This document shows, one piece after another, positions 22,113 to 30,145 of a stretch of 64,000 bases of DNA; the first letter of the stretch is position 1; each line of letters begins with the position of its first letter. Under the pieces are notes generated by a model. The model saw nothing but the letters and a program-made list of their open reading frames with translations. It had not been told where the DNA came from and did not search any database. The position numbers and the translations under genes were made by a program. The stretch is from Streptomyces sp. ISL-1 (GTDB lineage: Bacteria; Actinomycetota; Actinomycetes; Streptomycetales; Streptomycetaceae): contig NZ_JAGGOI010000015.1 in NCBI RefSeq assembly GCF_018614585.1, forward strand, positions 108,976-172,975, written 5' to 3'.

Positions 22113-23462
22113 TCAGGCCTGGGTCAGCGCCCAGATGCCGACCGCGAAGCAGAGCAGAGCGACGAGCAGCACCGGGACCGCAACCTTCGGGGGCGGTCCC
22201 GGTCGCTTTGTGGCCGCCGCCGGAATCGGGGCGTGCGGGAGCGGAACCTGCGGGCTCTGACCGGTGTAGGCACGAGTAAGAGCTTGTTCGTACTGCACCG
22301 GAGCGGTCGGAGCAGTCTGCGACTGCGCGGGCTGCTCGGGCGCTGGGGCGTAAAGGGGGGAGGCGCTGTGTACCGGTACGGGCGTGGGGGTCGGCGTTGG
22401 CTCCGCGGCCGCAGGCATGGGAGGAGGAGTGGACGGCTGTGCCGCGTACGGCAGTTGTGCGTTGTGCTGCTGTACGGGCGGCTGCTGCGGCGGTGGGGCC
22501 AGATGGAAACTGCCCGTCTCCGACGGGGGGAGCGGCTGCTGCGCGGGAGCCTGCGCTCCCTGGTGGCCTGTCTGGGGGGCGGCTACGGGACCGGTGGGGC
22601 CGAATCCCGCGGGGAGCGGCCCGATCTGGTCGAAGACCTCGACCGGCTCGTCACCGGCTCCGGCCTCCGGCAGCATCTCCACGGCCGCCGTGAGCGCTTT
22701 GCGCGCGCCCGTGGCGGTACGGAACCGGGCCTGCGGATCCGGCTGAAGCAGACCGGCCAGCACCTGCCACAGCGGTTCCGGGATGCCCTGGGGGGCGCCG
22801 GGAGTGCCGTGGCTGGCGAAGTGCTCGACCAGAGCCCGGGAGTCGGGCTTCTGGCCCTGGAGCAGATAGAGCGCGACCAGGCCGACCGCGAAGAGATCGG
22901 CCGTGAAGTCGGGCTCCGCGCCCATCATCTGCTCGGGCGCGAAATATCCGGGCGTGCCCACCACGTAGTTGGTCTCGGTAAGCCGCGGCTCACCCTTGCG
23001 CATCGAGATCCCGAAGTCGGACAGCCGCAGATGCGGCCGTCCGGTCCCGGTGGCCTCCAGCAGGATGTTCGCCGGCTTGATGTCGCGGTGCACGACCCCC
23101 TCGGCGTGCACCGCTGCCAGGCCGGAGAGGAGCTGATCGAGCAGGGTGCACACAAAACGGGACGGCAGCGGGCCGTAGTCGCCGATCACGTGCGCCAGCG
23201 ACCCGCCGCTCACCAGATCCATGGTGAACAGCACCTTGTCGTCGTCCGCGGCCCAGCTGGCCGGGGCGAGGACATGGGGATGATCGATCCGCAGGGCCTG
23301 CTCGCGGACGAAGCGCAGCAGGGTGTGCGCATCGCTCTGCTGCAGCACCTTGGCCGCCACATAGCGACGGCGCCGGTGATCCCAGGCACGCCAGACCGCA
23401 CCGACACCGCCGCGTCCGATCGGGTCGATCAGTTCGTACCGACCAGCGAAAACCTCACCCAT
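22113..23462 (-). CDS. Membrane-anchored serine/threonine protein kinase
   Basis: A 449-residue Hanks-type kinase. The kinase domain (1-~270) has the glycine loop GRGGVGAVW, Lys38 in [15 protein letters not shown] with Asp127, DFG at 149-151 and GTPGYFAPEQ. A long Pro/Gln/Ala-rich linker follows, then a single C-terminal membrane helix (~425-445) ending without an extracellular domain. It therefore lacks PASTA or other sensor repeats, unlike PknB further along. It lies 46 nt after the HTH gene on the same strand and converges with the VWA pair, whose stop is 30 nt away. The substrate is unknown. Confidence 0.9.
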   Translation of the reverse strand: MGEVFAGRYELIDPIGRGGVGAVWRAWDHRRRRYVAAKVLQQSDAHTLLRFVREQALRIDHPHVLAPASWAADDDKVLFTMDLVSGGSLAHVIGDYGPLPSRFVCTLLDQLLSGLAAVHAEGVVHRDIKPANILLEATGTGRPHLRLSDFGISMRKGEPRLTETNYVVGTPGYFAPEQMMGAEPDFTADLFAVGLVALYLLQGQKPDSRALVEHFASHGTPGAPQGIPEPLWQVLAGLLQPDPQARFRTATGARKALTAAVEMLPEAGAGDEPVEVFDQIGPLPAGFGPTGPVAAPQTGHQGAQAPAQQPLPPSETGSFHLAPPPQQPPVQQHNAQLPYAAQPSTPPPMPAAAEPTPTPTPVPVHSASPLYAPAPEQPAQSQTAPTAPVQYEQALTRAYTGQSPQVPLPHAPIPAAATKRPGPPPKVAVPVLLVALLCFAVGIWALTQA

Positions 23463-23508
23463 TGCGCTGCGCCCGCTCCCCGTTCCCAGTTGAGGCGTTC
23501 TGCCTCGA

Positions 23509-24057
23509 TCAGCTCTGGTGCGACTCGTAGTGGGCTACCGCGTCCGCCGTGCGCCCGGCGCCGTACACCCGGAGGAACTCTGCCAGCTCGGGGTGGCTCG
23601 GGGCGAGCGAGTCCGCCGCATCGATGATGTCGCCCGCCGCCGAGACCGAGCGCAACAGCGACTGGATCTCGCGTACGACGCGGCGCACCGTCGGCGCACC
23701 CGAGCTGCTCGTGGTCTGGCTGGTGCCGGTCAGAACGGAGCCGCCCTGCGACTTCTTGATCTCTTCCATCCGGTCGGTGGCCTCGACCGCACTGACGCTG
23801 CCGTCGGCGACCAGACTCGACAACTCCTGCAGCGCCTGCACCCGTTGGACCACAGCGGGGTTGCCGATCTTGGCCCGCTGGCCGCTCATCAGCTGGGAGA
23901 GCATCGGCGCCGACAGCCCGAGCACCGCCGCGAGGCGGGCCTGGTTGAGACCCAGATCGTCGATGAGCCGACGGAAGAGCGCCCCCAGCGGCTCTCCGTA
24001 CCAGCTGCGCTGCAACTCTCTGGCTCTCGCGGTCGTTTCCTGCTGTGCGGCGTCCAT
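23509..24057 (-). CDS. XRE-type helix-turn-helix DNA-binding protein
   Basis: A probable transcription regulator. From ATG 24057 it has 182 residues and starts MDAAQQETTARARELQRSWY. The HTH covers about residues 30-75 (LGLNQARLAAVLGLSAPMLSQLMSGQR). The C-terminal half is helical and unassigned. A strong GGGGAG site lies 5 nt before this ATG. The frame is open to 24174, but that upstream part overlaps the probable tRNA-Ala promoter, so the shorter form is preferred. It forms an apparent operon with the downstream kinase, which might regulate it by phosphorylation (inference). Confidence 0.85.
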   Translation of the reverse strand: MDAAQQETTARARELQRSWYGEPLGALFRRLIDDLGLNQARLAAVLGLSAPMLSQLMSGQRAKIGNPAVVQRVQALQELSSLVADGSVSAVEATDRMEEIKKSQGGSVLTGTSQTTSSSGAPTVRRVVREIQSLLRSVSAAGDIIDAADSLAPSHPELAEFLRVYGAGRTADAVAHYESHQS

Positions 24058-24237
24058 CGCGTCTCCCCATCGCTTCCCCAAGCGGGCTTCGCTGCTGCGA
24101 ACCTCGCCGAGCATCTTACGGAGCGTGGTCGCCGACCGGGAGTCCCAATCCTTTTGCAGGATCACGGGGGTCACCCGGTACTCTGGTCTGCGGCGGTGGC
24201 CGAGGCAGGAATCTGCTCGGTCGTATCCACCATTCCC

Positions 24238-24310
24238 GGGGCCTTAGCTCAGTTGGTAGAGCGCTGTCTTTGCATGGCAGATGTCAGGGGTTCGACTCCC
24301 CTAGGCTCCA
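24238..24310 (+). tRNA. tRNA-Ala (TGC)
   Basis: A 73-nt cloverleaf. The acceptor GGGGCCT pairs with AGGCTCC (one G-T), the D-arm is AGCTCAGTTGGTAGAGC, and the anticodon is TGC in loop CTTTGCATG. The T-arm is GGGGTTCGACTCCCC and the discriminator is A. No CCA is encoded. A -10-like TACTCT lies at 24179-24184. Confidence 0.97.
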
Positions 24311-24318
24311 CGCTTCAG

Positions 24319-24361
24319 GACCCCCTTTGACCTGCGGAAACGTGGTTGGAGGGGGTCTTTT
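24319..24361 (+). terminator. tRNA-Ala terminator
   Basis: An 8-bp stem (GACCCCCT, 24319-24326, with AGGGGGTC, 24350-24357) followed directly by four T residues. Confidence 0.8.
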
Positions 24362-24717
24362 GCGATCGCCCCGAAGGCGTGCGAAGACATGCGAGGGCAC
24401 GGCGTCGCGCTCCTCAGCGCGCGGCAGCCGCCCGCACGGCCGGGCCGGGCCTCCGGACTGCAGCGCAGTCGCTGCAGTCGCTGGCCCGTGGTCGAAGTCG
24501 TGCCTCGGGCCCACCACCGCCGGTCCTCGCCCATTCTGTAGAGCACCGTCATCAGAGCACCGTCATCGGGGCCAGGCCCGGCTTTGGGGCCGGATGGGCC
24601 GTCCGGGTGGTGTTCATCCGAAGAACTGCACGGCGGCGGCGTAGCTCCCCCACTTCCCAAGATGCGTACACATCATGAGGAAGGTATGTAGATCGCTCAA
24701 CCCGAAAGCGAGGGGTC
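24362..24717. other. Gene-free spacer after tRNA-Ala
   Basis: Overlapping open frames exist in several phases, but none has a ribosome site or a recognisable product. The last ~70 bp, with a purine-rich GAGGGG at the end, should hold the promoter of the next gene. A short tandem, AGAGCACCGTCATC, is repeated at ~24540 and ~24555. Confidence 0.5.
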
Positions 24718-25083
24718 ATGGCCGCGTTCCAGGTCAAGAATCTGTGGTCCGTCTTCATCACCGCGCTCTTTGCGCTGCTTGCCTCGGTGGGGCTCACCAC
24801 CGCCGCCGGCGCCGCTCAGCAGCCGGCAGTGCGGACGCCGGGCCGGCTGGACCTGCCGAAGCAGGCGCGTCCGCAGGGCCTCTGGGCGACGGTGCCTGCC
24901 CCCAGCACGCGATGGAGCCCCACCGCGCGCGGCAGATCACTGCCGCCCACCATCAAGCAGCGCATCCGCGCCGAGGCCCATGGCTCCTCACCCGCCACCC
25001 GGCAGCGGCCCGAGATCGACGCCGAAAGCGTGCTGAGTACCGCATCCACCCCCGGCGCGAATCCGGCGCTTGCCGCCGTATGA
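24718..25083 (+). CDS. Small secreted/membrane protein, Streptomyces-specific (possibly DUF6344)
   Basis: A 121-residue protein with an N-terminal hydrophobic segment (residues 8-33, LWSVFITALFALLASVGLTT) ending in an AGAA-type signal-peptidase context. A Pro/Arg-rich hydrophilic region without known catalytic motifs follows. GAGGGG precedes the ATG. Its look matches a lineage-specific family often seen at this position; DUF6344 is my best guess, not certain. Function unknown. A bidirectional hairpin follows the stop. Confidence 0.65.
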   Translation: MAAFQVKNLWSVFITALFALLASVGLTTAAGAAQQPAVRTPGRLDLPKQARPQGLWATVPAPSTRWSPTARGRSLPPTIKQRIRAEAHGSSPATRQRPEIDAESVLSTASTPGANPALAAV

Positions 25084-25114
25084 GGCGCCGGGAGCTCGCA
25101 CTCCTCCCGGCGCC
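25084..25114. terminator. Bidirectional terminator hairpin
   Basis: Perfect 11-bp stem (25084-25094 / 25104-25114) with a 9-nt loop, between the convergent genes ending at 25083 and 25139. Confidence 0.8.
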
Positions 25115-25138
25115 ACCGGCCACACGGGCGGTATGGGA

Positions 25139-25819
25139 TCAGCGGCGGTCGTCGCCGTCCCCGGACTCCGCCTCGGCCTGCTTCGCCTGGACCTCAGGAT
25201 CGAGATCTCCCTTTCCACTGCCGTCGACGGACTTCAGCGGCGCGCGGTCGGAGACCTCCGTAGCAGCGGGCGGTTCCACCAGCCAGTCGGGGTTGGCCTG
25301 CTTGTCCCACCACTTCCAGGCGGCGAAAGCTCCACCGGCCAGCATGCCGATGATCGCGAGACCCTTGACGGCACGTCCGGCCCTGGTTCGCCGTTCGTGC
25401 TTCCTCACCAGCTTCTGAATCTCCTTCGCCGTCACTTGTCCACGCAGAGCGGCCAGCGCGGCAGCGGAGCGGGCCACAGCCTCCTCCCGTACGGGCTGAG
25501 CGACCGCCACCGCGTGCTCGACACGTGGAACGGTGTAGTCCGCCGCCTGACGAGCGGCCTTGCGGGCCTGCTTCGCGGCTCGGTGTGCGGCCTTGTCGAC
25601 CTTGGGCGGCACATGCGGCGCTACACGCGCGTCGTACTGAAGACGGGCCTCATTCGCGGCCTTGGAGACTGTGGGCGCGAGCCGTACGCGAGCCTCGTGT
25701 GCGTAATGCGCGGTTTGGTTCTTGGCCGTGCCGGCGTAGGGCGCCACCACTTCCGCGGCGTGCAGCACGCTGTCCTTCGCCGTACCGGTCGCGGCGCGCA
25801 CGCTGTCCATGCGGGTCAC
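25139..25819 (-). CDS. DUF5324 family protein
   Basis: A 226-residue Ala/Lys/Arg-rich protein. The first ~150 residues are likely long amphipathic helices rich in Ala, His and Arg (for example KVDKAAHRAAKQARKAARQ). A single membrane helix lies at ~168-188 (GLAIIGMLAGGAFAAWKWW), followed by an acidic periplasmic tail ending GDGDDRR. It resembles the actinomycete DUF5324 family; function unknown. The ATG follows a GGAGGA-type site. It is divergent from the cyclophilin gene. Confidence 0.75.
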   Translation of the reverse strand: MTRMDSVRAATGTAKDSVLHAAEVVAPYAGTAKNQTAHYAHEARVRLAPTVSKAANEARLQYDARVAPHVPPKVDKAAHRAAKQARKAARQAADYTVPRVEHAVAVAQPVREEAVARSAAALAALRGQVTAKEIQKLVRKHERRTRAGRAVKGLAIIGMLAGGAFAAWKWWDKQANPDWLVEPPAATEVSDRAPLKSVDGSGKGDLDPEVQAKQAEAESGDGDDRR

Positions 25820-26116
25820 GGGATCCTCCTCCTCGGTGGCGTTCTGGGGTGCTGGGGTTCATCCCCAGTTGGGCACACATTCGCCTATCCACCCGTTTGA
25901 AAATCATGCCTGTTGAGAGCCGCCTCGGCATGCGGGGCGGGCATCCGGGTCATATGGGGGCGGGCATCCGGGTCATGTGGGGAGCTTTGTGGACGACGAT
26001 GCCACGGTTCGCACCGCAACGCGCCGGTCACGCGACGACTGGACGGCTTTTATCCGTGCGCGGCCCTTCCATGCAAGGATCGGGCGACGGAAGAGAAGAC
26101 TTACGGAAGGCAGACC
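25820..26116. promoter_or_regulatory. Divergent upstream region with a 2-copy tandem repeat
   Basis: A non-coding region between the DUF5324 gene and the cyclophilin gene. It contains two copies of CGGGCATCCGGGTCAT (25938-25953 and 25961-25976) with a 23-bp period. No convincing -35/-10 could be placed. Confidence 0.5.
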
Positions 26117-26650
26117 GTGGCCGAGCAGCTTTACGCCACCCTGAAGACCAACCAGGGCGACATCGAGATCCGGCTTCTGCCGAACCACGCGCCCAAGACG
26201 GTCAAGAACTTCGTCGAGCTCGCCAAGGGCGAGCGTGAGTGGACCCACCCGGCGACGGGCAAGAAGTCCACGGACAAGCTGTACGACGGTACGGTCTTCC
26301 ACCGCGTGATCAGCGGCTTCATGATCCAGGGCGGTGACCCGCTGGGCAACGGCACCGGCGGCCCGGGATACGAGTTCGGGGACGAGTTCCACCCGGACCT
26401 GGCCTTCGACAAGCCGTACCTGCTGGCCATGGCCAACGCCGGCCCGGGCACCAACGGCTCGCAGTTCTTCATCACCGTGTCGCCCACCGCCTGGCTGACG
26501 CGCAAGCACACCATCTTCGGTGAGGTCACGAGCGAGGCCGGGAAGAAGGTCGTGGACGCCATCGCGGGCGCCCAGACCAACGCGCGCACCGACCGCCCGG
26601 TCAACGATGTCGTGATCGAGTCGGTCGTCGTCGAGACCCGCGAGGGCTGA
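26117..26650 (+). CDS. Cyclophilin-type peptidyl-prolyl cis-trans isomerase (cytoplasmic)
   Basis: A 177-residue single-domain cyclophilin with no signal peptide. The core motifs are present: TVFHRVISGFMIQGGDP (catalytic Arg in FHR), MANAGPGTNGSQFFITVSP, and HTIFGEV. It probably assists folding of cytoplasmic proteins. GTG start at 26117, after GGAAGG; a longer open frame upstream is not family-like. This PpiA-type gene lies in the origin region of most Streptomyces and Mycobacterium chromosomes. Confidence 0.94.
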   Translation: MAEQLYATLKTNQGDIEIRLLPNHAPKTVKNFVELAKGEREWTHPATGKKSTDKLYDGTVFHRVISGFMIQGGDPLGNGTGGPGYEFGDEFHPDLAFDKPYLLAMANAGPGTNGSQFFITVSPTAWLTRKHTIFGEVTSEAGKKVVDAIAGAQTNARTDRPVNDVVIESVVVETREG

Positions 26651-26747
26651 TCCCCCGGATCCCAGGGAGTGATCCGCGGGCGTGAACCCGTGTGATCCCC
26701 TGCGCGCCCAAGCAGTGATCCCCTGCCGTGATCTCATGCGTGATCCC
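26647..26747. repeat. Cluster of GTGATCC-type short repeats
   Basis: In the ~100 bp after the cyclophilin stop, TGATCC/GTGATCC-like words recur at about 26648, 26669, 26692, 26715, 26728 (GTGATCTC) and 26740. Spacing is irregular, at 12-24 bp. The segment ends just before a terminator hairpin. It has no coding potential that I can support. Confidence 0.5.
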
Positions 26748-26759
26748 AGGGAACCTTTT

Positions 26760-26791
26760 CGCCCCGCCCGTCCGTATGGATGGGCGGGGCG
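26760..26791 (+). terminator. Terminator hairpin before the rhomboid gene
   Basis: A 14-bp stem with one mismatch (26760-26773 / 26778-26791) and a 4-nt GTAT loop. It separates the cyclophilin and rhomboid genes. Confidence 0.75.
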
Positions 26792-26823
26792 GTGTGTTGA
26801 GCCGGAGAGAATGAGGGGACCTC

Positions 26824-27723
26824 ATGGACCAGGCGCCAGGCAGTCCGCAGGAGCCGCAAGGCACGCAAGGCCTGCCGAGCTGCTACCGGCATCCGGGCCG
26901 CGGGACGGGCATAAGCTGCACCCGCTGTGAGCGGCCGATCTGCCCAGACTGCATGGTCAGCGCCTCCGTCGGATTCCAGTGCCCGGAGTGCGTCCGTACC
27001 GGATCCGGTACGGGACACTCCCCGGCCGCCAACCAGCCGCGGACGATCGCGGGCGGCACGGTCACCGCTGATCCGCGCCTGCTGACCAAGCTGCTGATCG
27101 GGATCAACCTCGCCGTCTTCCTGCTGCAGCTGTCGCTCGGGGACCGGTTCACCGACCAGTTCGACCTGATCGGGCGCGCCTTTGTCCCGCTGCTCGGAGA
27201 TGTCGAGGGCGTCGGGGAAGGGCAGTGGTACCGGCTGCTGACGTCGATGTTCCTGCACGGCAGCTATATCCACATCGCCTTCAACATGCTCAGCCTGTGG
27301 TGGATCGGCGGCCCGCTGGAAGCCGCCCTTGGGCGCGCGCGCTACCTCACCCTGTACCTGCTCTCCGGCCTGGCGGGCAGCGCGCTGACGTATCTGCTCG
27401 CCGACGCCAACCAACCCTCGCTCGGCGCCTCCGGCGCCGTCTTCGGACTCTTCGGCGCGACCGCCGTGCTCATGCGGCGAATGAACTACGACATGCGGCC
27501 GGTCATCGCGCTGCTGGTGATCAACCTGATCTTCACCTTCAACCCGGCGTTCAACATCGCCTGGCAGGCCCATATCGGCGGGCTCGTCGCCGGTGTCGCG
27601 GTCGGGTACGCCATGGTGCACGCGCCGGCCGAGAGCCGAGCTCTGGTCCAGTACGGCACCTGCGCACTGATCCTGATCGCGGTGATCGTCACCGTCGTGG
27701 CCAGGACCGCCTCGCTCACCTGA
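26824..27723 (+). CDS. Rhomboid intramembrane serine protease with N-terminal zinc finger
   Basis: Rhomboids cleave membrane helices. The 299-residue protein has six or seven membrane segments from residue ~80. Its catalytic Ser203 lies in GASGAVFG and His250 in WQAHIGG; the conserved HGSYIHIAFNM loop is also present. The first 60 residues form a B-box-like zinc-binding module with C20, H23, C32, C35, C40, C43, C53 and C56. This domain pair is common in actinobacteria; the substrate is unknown. The ATG follows GAGGGG. A long terminator follows. Confidence 0.92.
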   Translation: MDQAPGSPQEPQGTQGLPSCYRHPGRGTGISCTRCERPICPDCMVSASVGFQCPECVRTGSGTGHSPAANQPRTIAGGTVTADPRLLTKLLIGINLAVFLLQLSLGDRFTDQFDLIGRAFVPLLGDVEGVGEGQWYRLLTSMFLHGSYIHIAFNMLSLWWIGGPLEAALGRARYLTLYLLSGLAGSALTYLLADANQPSLGASGAVFGLFGATAVLMRRMNYDMRPVIALLVINLIFTFNPAFNIAWQAHIGGLVAGVAVGYAMVHAPAESRALVQYGTCALILIAVIVTVVARTASLT

Positions 27724-27742
27724 GCGAGACCTTTCCCCAAAG

Positions 27743-27941
27743 TTGTCCACAGCGTGTGGCGGATCCTGTGCATGCCGTGTGGAACAAGCGTGCCCCTTGT
27801 CGCTGAGCTGGGTTTTCCCAGCAGGGACAAGGGGCGCTTTGCTTCACCAAGATGGCCGAGCAGTCACACCGGCGTCAATGCTCCGAGAGTTATCCACAGA
27901 TCGTCTGACCTTTTCCCCACTGTGGACAACGCTGTGGATAA
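27743..27941. promoter_or_regulatory. Cluster of four near-perfect DnaA boxes between the rhomboid gene and crgA
   Basis: TTGTCCACA at 27743-27751, TTATCCACA at 27890-27898, TGTGGACAA at 27921-27929 and TGTGGATAA at 27933-27941. All four match the strong Streptomyces or E. coli box exactly, a better match than most oriC boxes. The last two are only 3 bp apart. They are about 20 kb from oriC and lie downstream of the stops of two convergent genes. Confidence 0.75.
27792..27838 (+). terminator. Long terminator hairpin after the rhomboid gene
   Basis: An outer stem GCCCCTTGTC (27792-27801) pairs with GACAAGGGGC (27826-27835), and an inner stem GCTGGG-TTTT-CCCAGC lies at 27807-27822. It is followed by GCTTTGCTT and lies between the first and second DnaA boxes of the cluster. 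Confidence 0.8.
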
Positions 27942-27978
27942 CCTCAGGGCAGGGCTTGACGGCAGGGCTGCGGAAAAG

Positions 27979-28236
27979 CTACTTCCACTGGGTGGAGACG
28001 CCGAAGCCGGCGGCGATGAAGCCGAAACCGGCGACGATGTTCCAGTTGCCGAAGCTCTTGATCGGCAGGTCGCCCTCGGTCACGTAGAAGAGGACAATCC
28101 AGGCGAGACCGATCAGGAACAGCGCGAGCATCACCGGTGCTACCCAACTACGGCTGGTCAGCTTGAGGCTCGTCGCCTGCTTCTGTGCCGGCGGCGGCGT
28201 GAAGTCGGCCTTCTTGCGGATACGTGACTTCGGCAC
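27979..28236 (-). CDS. crgA: Cell division protein CrgA
   Basis: CrgA is a small membrane protein that coordinates FtsZ-ring placement and septum formation in Streptomyces aerial hyphae and interacts with divisome proteins in mycobacteria. The 85-residue product has a basic N-terminus ([15 protein letters not shown]) and two membrane helices (~33-52 and ~64-82, [18 protein letters not shown]), ending in TQWK. The GTG start follows AGGAGA. It is divergent from the DUF881 gene, as in other actinobacteria. Confidence 0.95.
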   Translation of the reverse strand: MPKSRIRKKADFTPPPAQKQATSLKLTSRSWVAPVMLALFLIGLAWIVLFYVTEGDLPIKSFGNWNIVAGFGFIAAGFGVSTQWK

Positions 28237-28379
28237 GAGGGACTCTCCTGTCGATGCGCTGCATGACCGCGCAGGGATCTGTGGCTGGCGCCGGGGGCTG
28301 GAGCGCGAGGGGGACGGCTGCCTCCCCCGGGCGTCCGTTAGCGTAGTGCTTCCACGGCGCCTGAGGAGATAAGGGTACG

Positions 28380-29195
28380 TTGAGCAATTCTGCCGACTCC
28401 CCCCAAGGGCCGGTCAACAGCTTCGACGGACAGGAAGGTGGGCGAAGCTCGATGAGGGGTGGTGGCCGGGTGACGGGCGGGACTGCCCGACTGCTGACTG
28501 CTGCCGTCTTCGCCCTCGCCGGGCTGATCTTCGTGACCAGCTTCAACACGGCCAAAGGCACCAATATCCGCACGGATGCCTCGCTGCTGAAGCTCTCCGA
28601 CCTGATCCAGCAGCGCAGCGCGAAGAACGGCGCCCTCGACGAGTCCACCGCGGCGCTGCGCAAGGACGTCGACGCCCTCGCCCGGCGCGACGACGGCTCC
28701 ACCAAGGCCGAGGACGAGAAGCTCGGCGCCCTGGAGAGCGCCGCGGGCACCAGGAAGCTCAGCGGGCCCGCCCTCACGGTCACGCTCAACGACGCCCCGC
28801 CGAACGCTCCGGCGGCCCCCGGCTACCCCGAGCCGCAGGCCAACGACCTGGTCATCCACCAGCAGGACCTGCAGGCCGTCGTCAATGCCCTGTGGAAGGG
28901 CGGCGCCAAGGGCATCCAGGTCATGGACCAGCGGCTGATCTCCACGAGTGCCGTGCGGTGCGTGGGCAATACGCTGATCCTGCAAGGGCGTGTCTACTCC
29001 CCGCCTTACAAGATCACCGCTATCGGTGACCAGGGCGCGCTCAAGAAGGCCATCGCCGCCTCTCCGGCGATCCAGAACTACCAGCTGTATGTGGAGGCGT
29101 ACGGCCTCGGCTGGAAAGTCGACGAGCGTAAGGCGGTGACTCTCCCCGCCTACTCGGGCACAGTGGATCTCCACTACGCGAAGCCCGTTGGGTAG
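28380..29195 (+). CDS. DUF881 family membrane-anchored protein
   Basis: A conserved actinobacterial protein beside crgA (Rv0012-type). The 271-residue product has a hydrophilic N-terminus, a membrane anchor at ~40-58 ([19 protein letters not shown]) and a coiled-coil-like segment (~70-125). The DUF881 core follows: [28 protein letters not shown] and [13 protein letters not shown]. The rare TTG start (28380) is favoured by a GGAG site and by frame; a later Met is possible. Probably exposed outside the membrane; the function in division or wall growth is inferred from context. Confidence 0.85.
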   Translation: MSNSADSPQGPVNSFDGQEGGRSSMRGGGRVTGGTARLLTAAVFALAGLIFVTSFNTAKGTNIRTDASLLKLSDLIQQRSAKNGALDESTAALRKDVDALARRDDGSTKAEDEKLGALESAAGTRKLSGPALTVTLNDAPPNAPAAPGYPEPQANDLVIHQQDLQAVVNALWKGGAKGIQVMDQRLISTSAVRCVGNTLILQGRVYSPPYKITAIGDQGALKKAIAASPAIQNYQLYVEAYGLGWKVDERKAVTLPAYSGTVDLHYAKPVG

Positions 29196-29228
29196 CGCTT
29201 GCCCGTCGGGTAGTGCCTGGGGGATCCG

Positions 29229-29915
29229 GTGTCGGTGCGTCTGGTCGTCAGGACCTTCAGCGAACTCTGCATCACTGTCGGCACCTTGATGGTGCTGTTT
29301 GTGGCGTATGTGTTGTTCTGGACCGGCATCAAGGCAGGCGGCGCCACGGACGGCCAGATCGACCGGCTCCAGGACGAGTGGTCTCAGGGCCCGTTCGCGG
29401 CTCCCGTGCCCGAACGGACGGTGCCGCCGGCTCCGAAGGCGTACGAGGACGGCAAGCCCTTCGCCGTCATGTACATCCCCCGCTTCGGCGGGAGTTGGGA
29501 CTGGCCGGTCCTGGAAGGCACCAGGGCCGGAACCCTCAAGAAGGGCCTCGGGCACTACGCCTCCACCGCCGCGCTCGGCCGTAGCGGCAATTTCTCGGTC
29601 GCCGGCCACCGGCGCACATACGGCGATCCCTTCAAGGACTTCCCGAAGCTGCGCGCCGGGGACGCGGTGGTGCTGACGGACGGGACGACCTGGTTCACGT
29701 ACCGCATCGAGAAGGAGCCCTACCGGACCGTGCCGAGCGATATCGGTGTCATCGACCCCGTCCCGCGCAGGTCCGGCTTCGACGGGCCGGGGCGCTATCT
29801 GACGCTGACCACCTGCGATCCGGAATGGGGCAGCAGCCACCGGCTGATCGCCTGGGCGCATCTGGACGCCACCCAGCCTGTGACCGACGGCAAACCGGAA
29901 GCTTTGCGCAGCTGA
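29229..29915 (+). CDS. Class E sortase (first of three)
   Basis: Sortases cut surface proteins at a C-terminal signal and attach them to peptidoglycan; class E in actinomycetes prefers LAxTG-like signals. The 228-residue product has an N-terminal membrane anchor (~10-32) and the sortase barrel with catalytic His127 (VAGHRRTYG) and Cys196 (TLTTCDPEW); the active-site Arg is in the SHRLIAW segment. GTG start at 29229, soon after the DUF881 gene. No substrate with a clear sorting signal is seen nearby. Confidence 0.9.
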   Translation: MSVRLVVRTFSELCITVGTLMVLFVAYVLFWTGIKAGGATDGQIDRLQDEWSQGPFAAPVPERTVPPAPKAYEDGKPFAVMYIPRFGGSWDWPVLEGTRAGTLKKGLGHYASTAALGRSGNFSVAGHRRTYGDPFKDFPKLRAGDAVVLTDGTTWFTYRIEKEPYRTVPSDIGVIDPVPRRSGFDGPGRYLTLTTCDPEWGSSHRLIAWAHLDATQPVTDGKPEALRS

Positions 29916-29971
29916 CCCATGCGCCCCTGCCGCCCTTTAGTCTGGTGCGGTACCGAACGGAAAGGGACAGC

Positions 29972-30145
29972 ATGTACGGCTGGATCTGGCGGCATCTGCC
30001 GGGCAACGCATGGGCGCGGGCGTTCATCTCGCTCGTGCTCGCCCTCGCGGTCGTCTACGTGCTGTTCCAGTACGTCTTCCCGTGGGCGGAGCCGCTGCTT
30101 CCGTTCAACGATGTGACGGTCGACGGGGCGGGGGCGGCCCGATGA
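29972..30145 (+). CDS. Small membrane protein between sortase and pabA
   Basis: A 57-residue peptide starting MYGWIWRHLPGNAWARAF, with one membrane helix (~16-38) and a short acidic exterior (FNDVTVDGAGAAR). AAAGGG precedes the ATG, and the stop overlaps the pabA start (ATGA), so it is translated ahead of pabA. It is a conserved small actinomycete protein of unknown function. Confidence 0.78.
   Translation: MYGWIWRHLPGNAWARAFISLVLALAVVYVLFQYVFPWAEPLLPFNDVTVDGAGAAR

Noticed and set aside
24058..24174. Longer form of the HTH protein starting at 24174
   Set aside because: The upstream 39 codons overlap the likely tRNA-Ala promoter, and the internal ATG at 24057 has a much better ribosome site.
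24301..24660. Possible small genes after tRNA-Ala
   Set aside because: Open on several frames at once, with no start signals and no similarity that I recognise.
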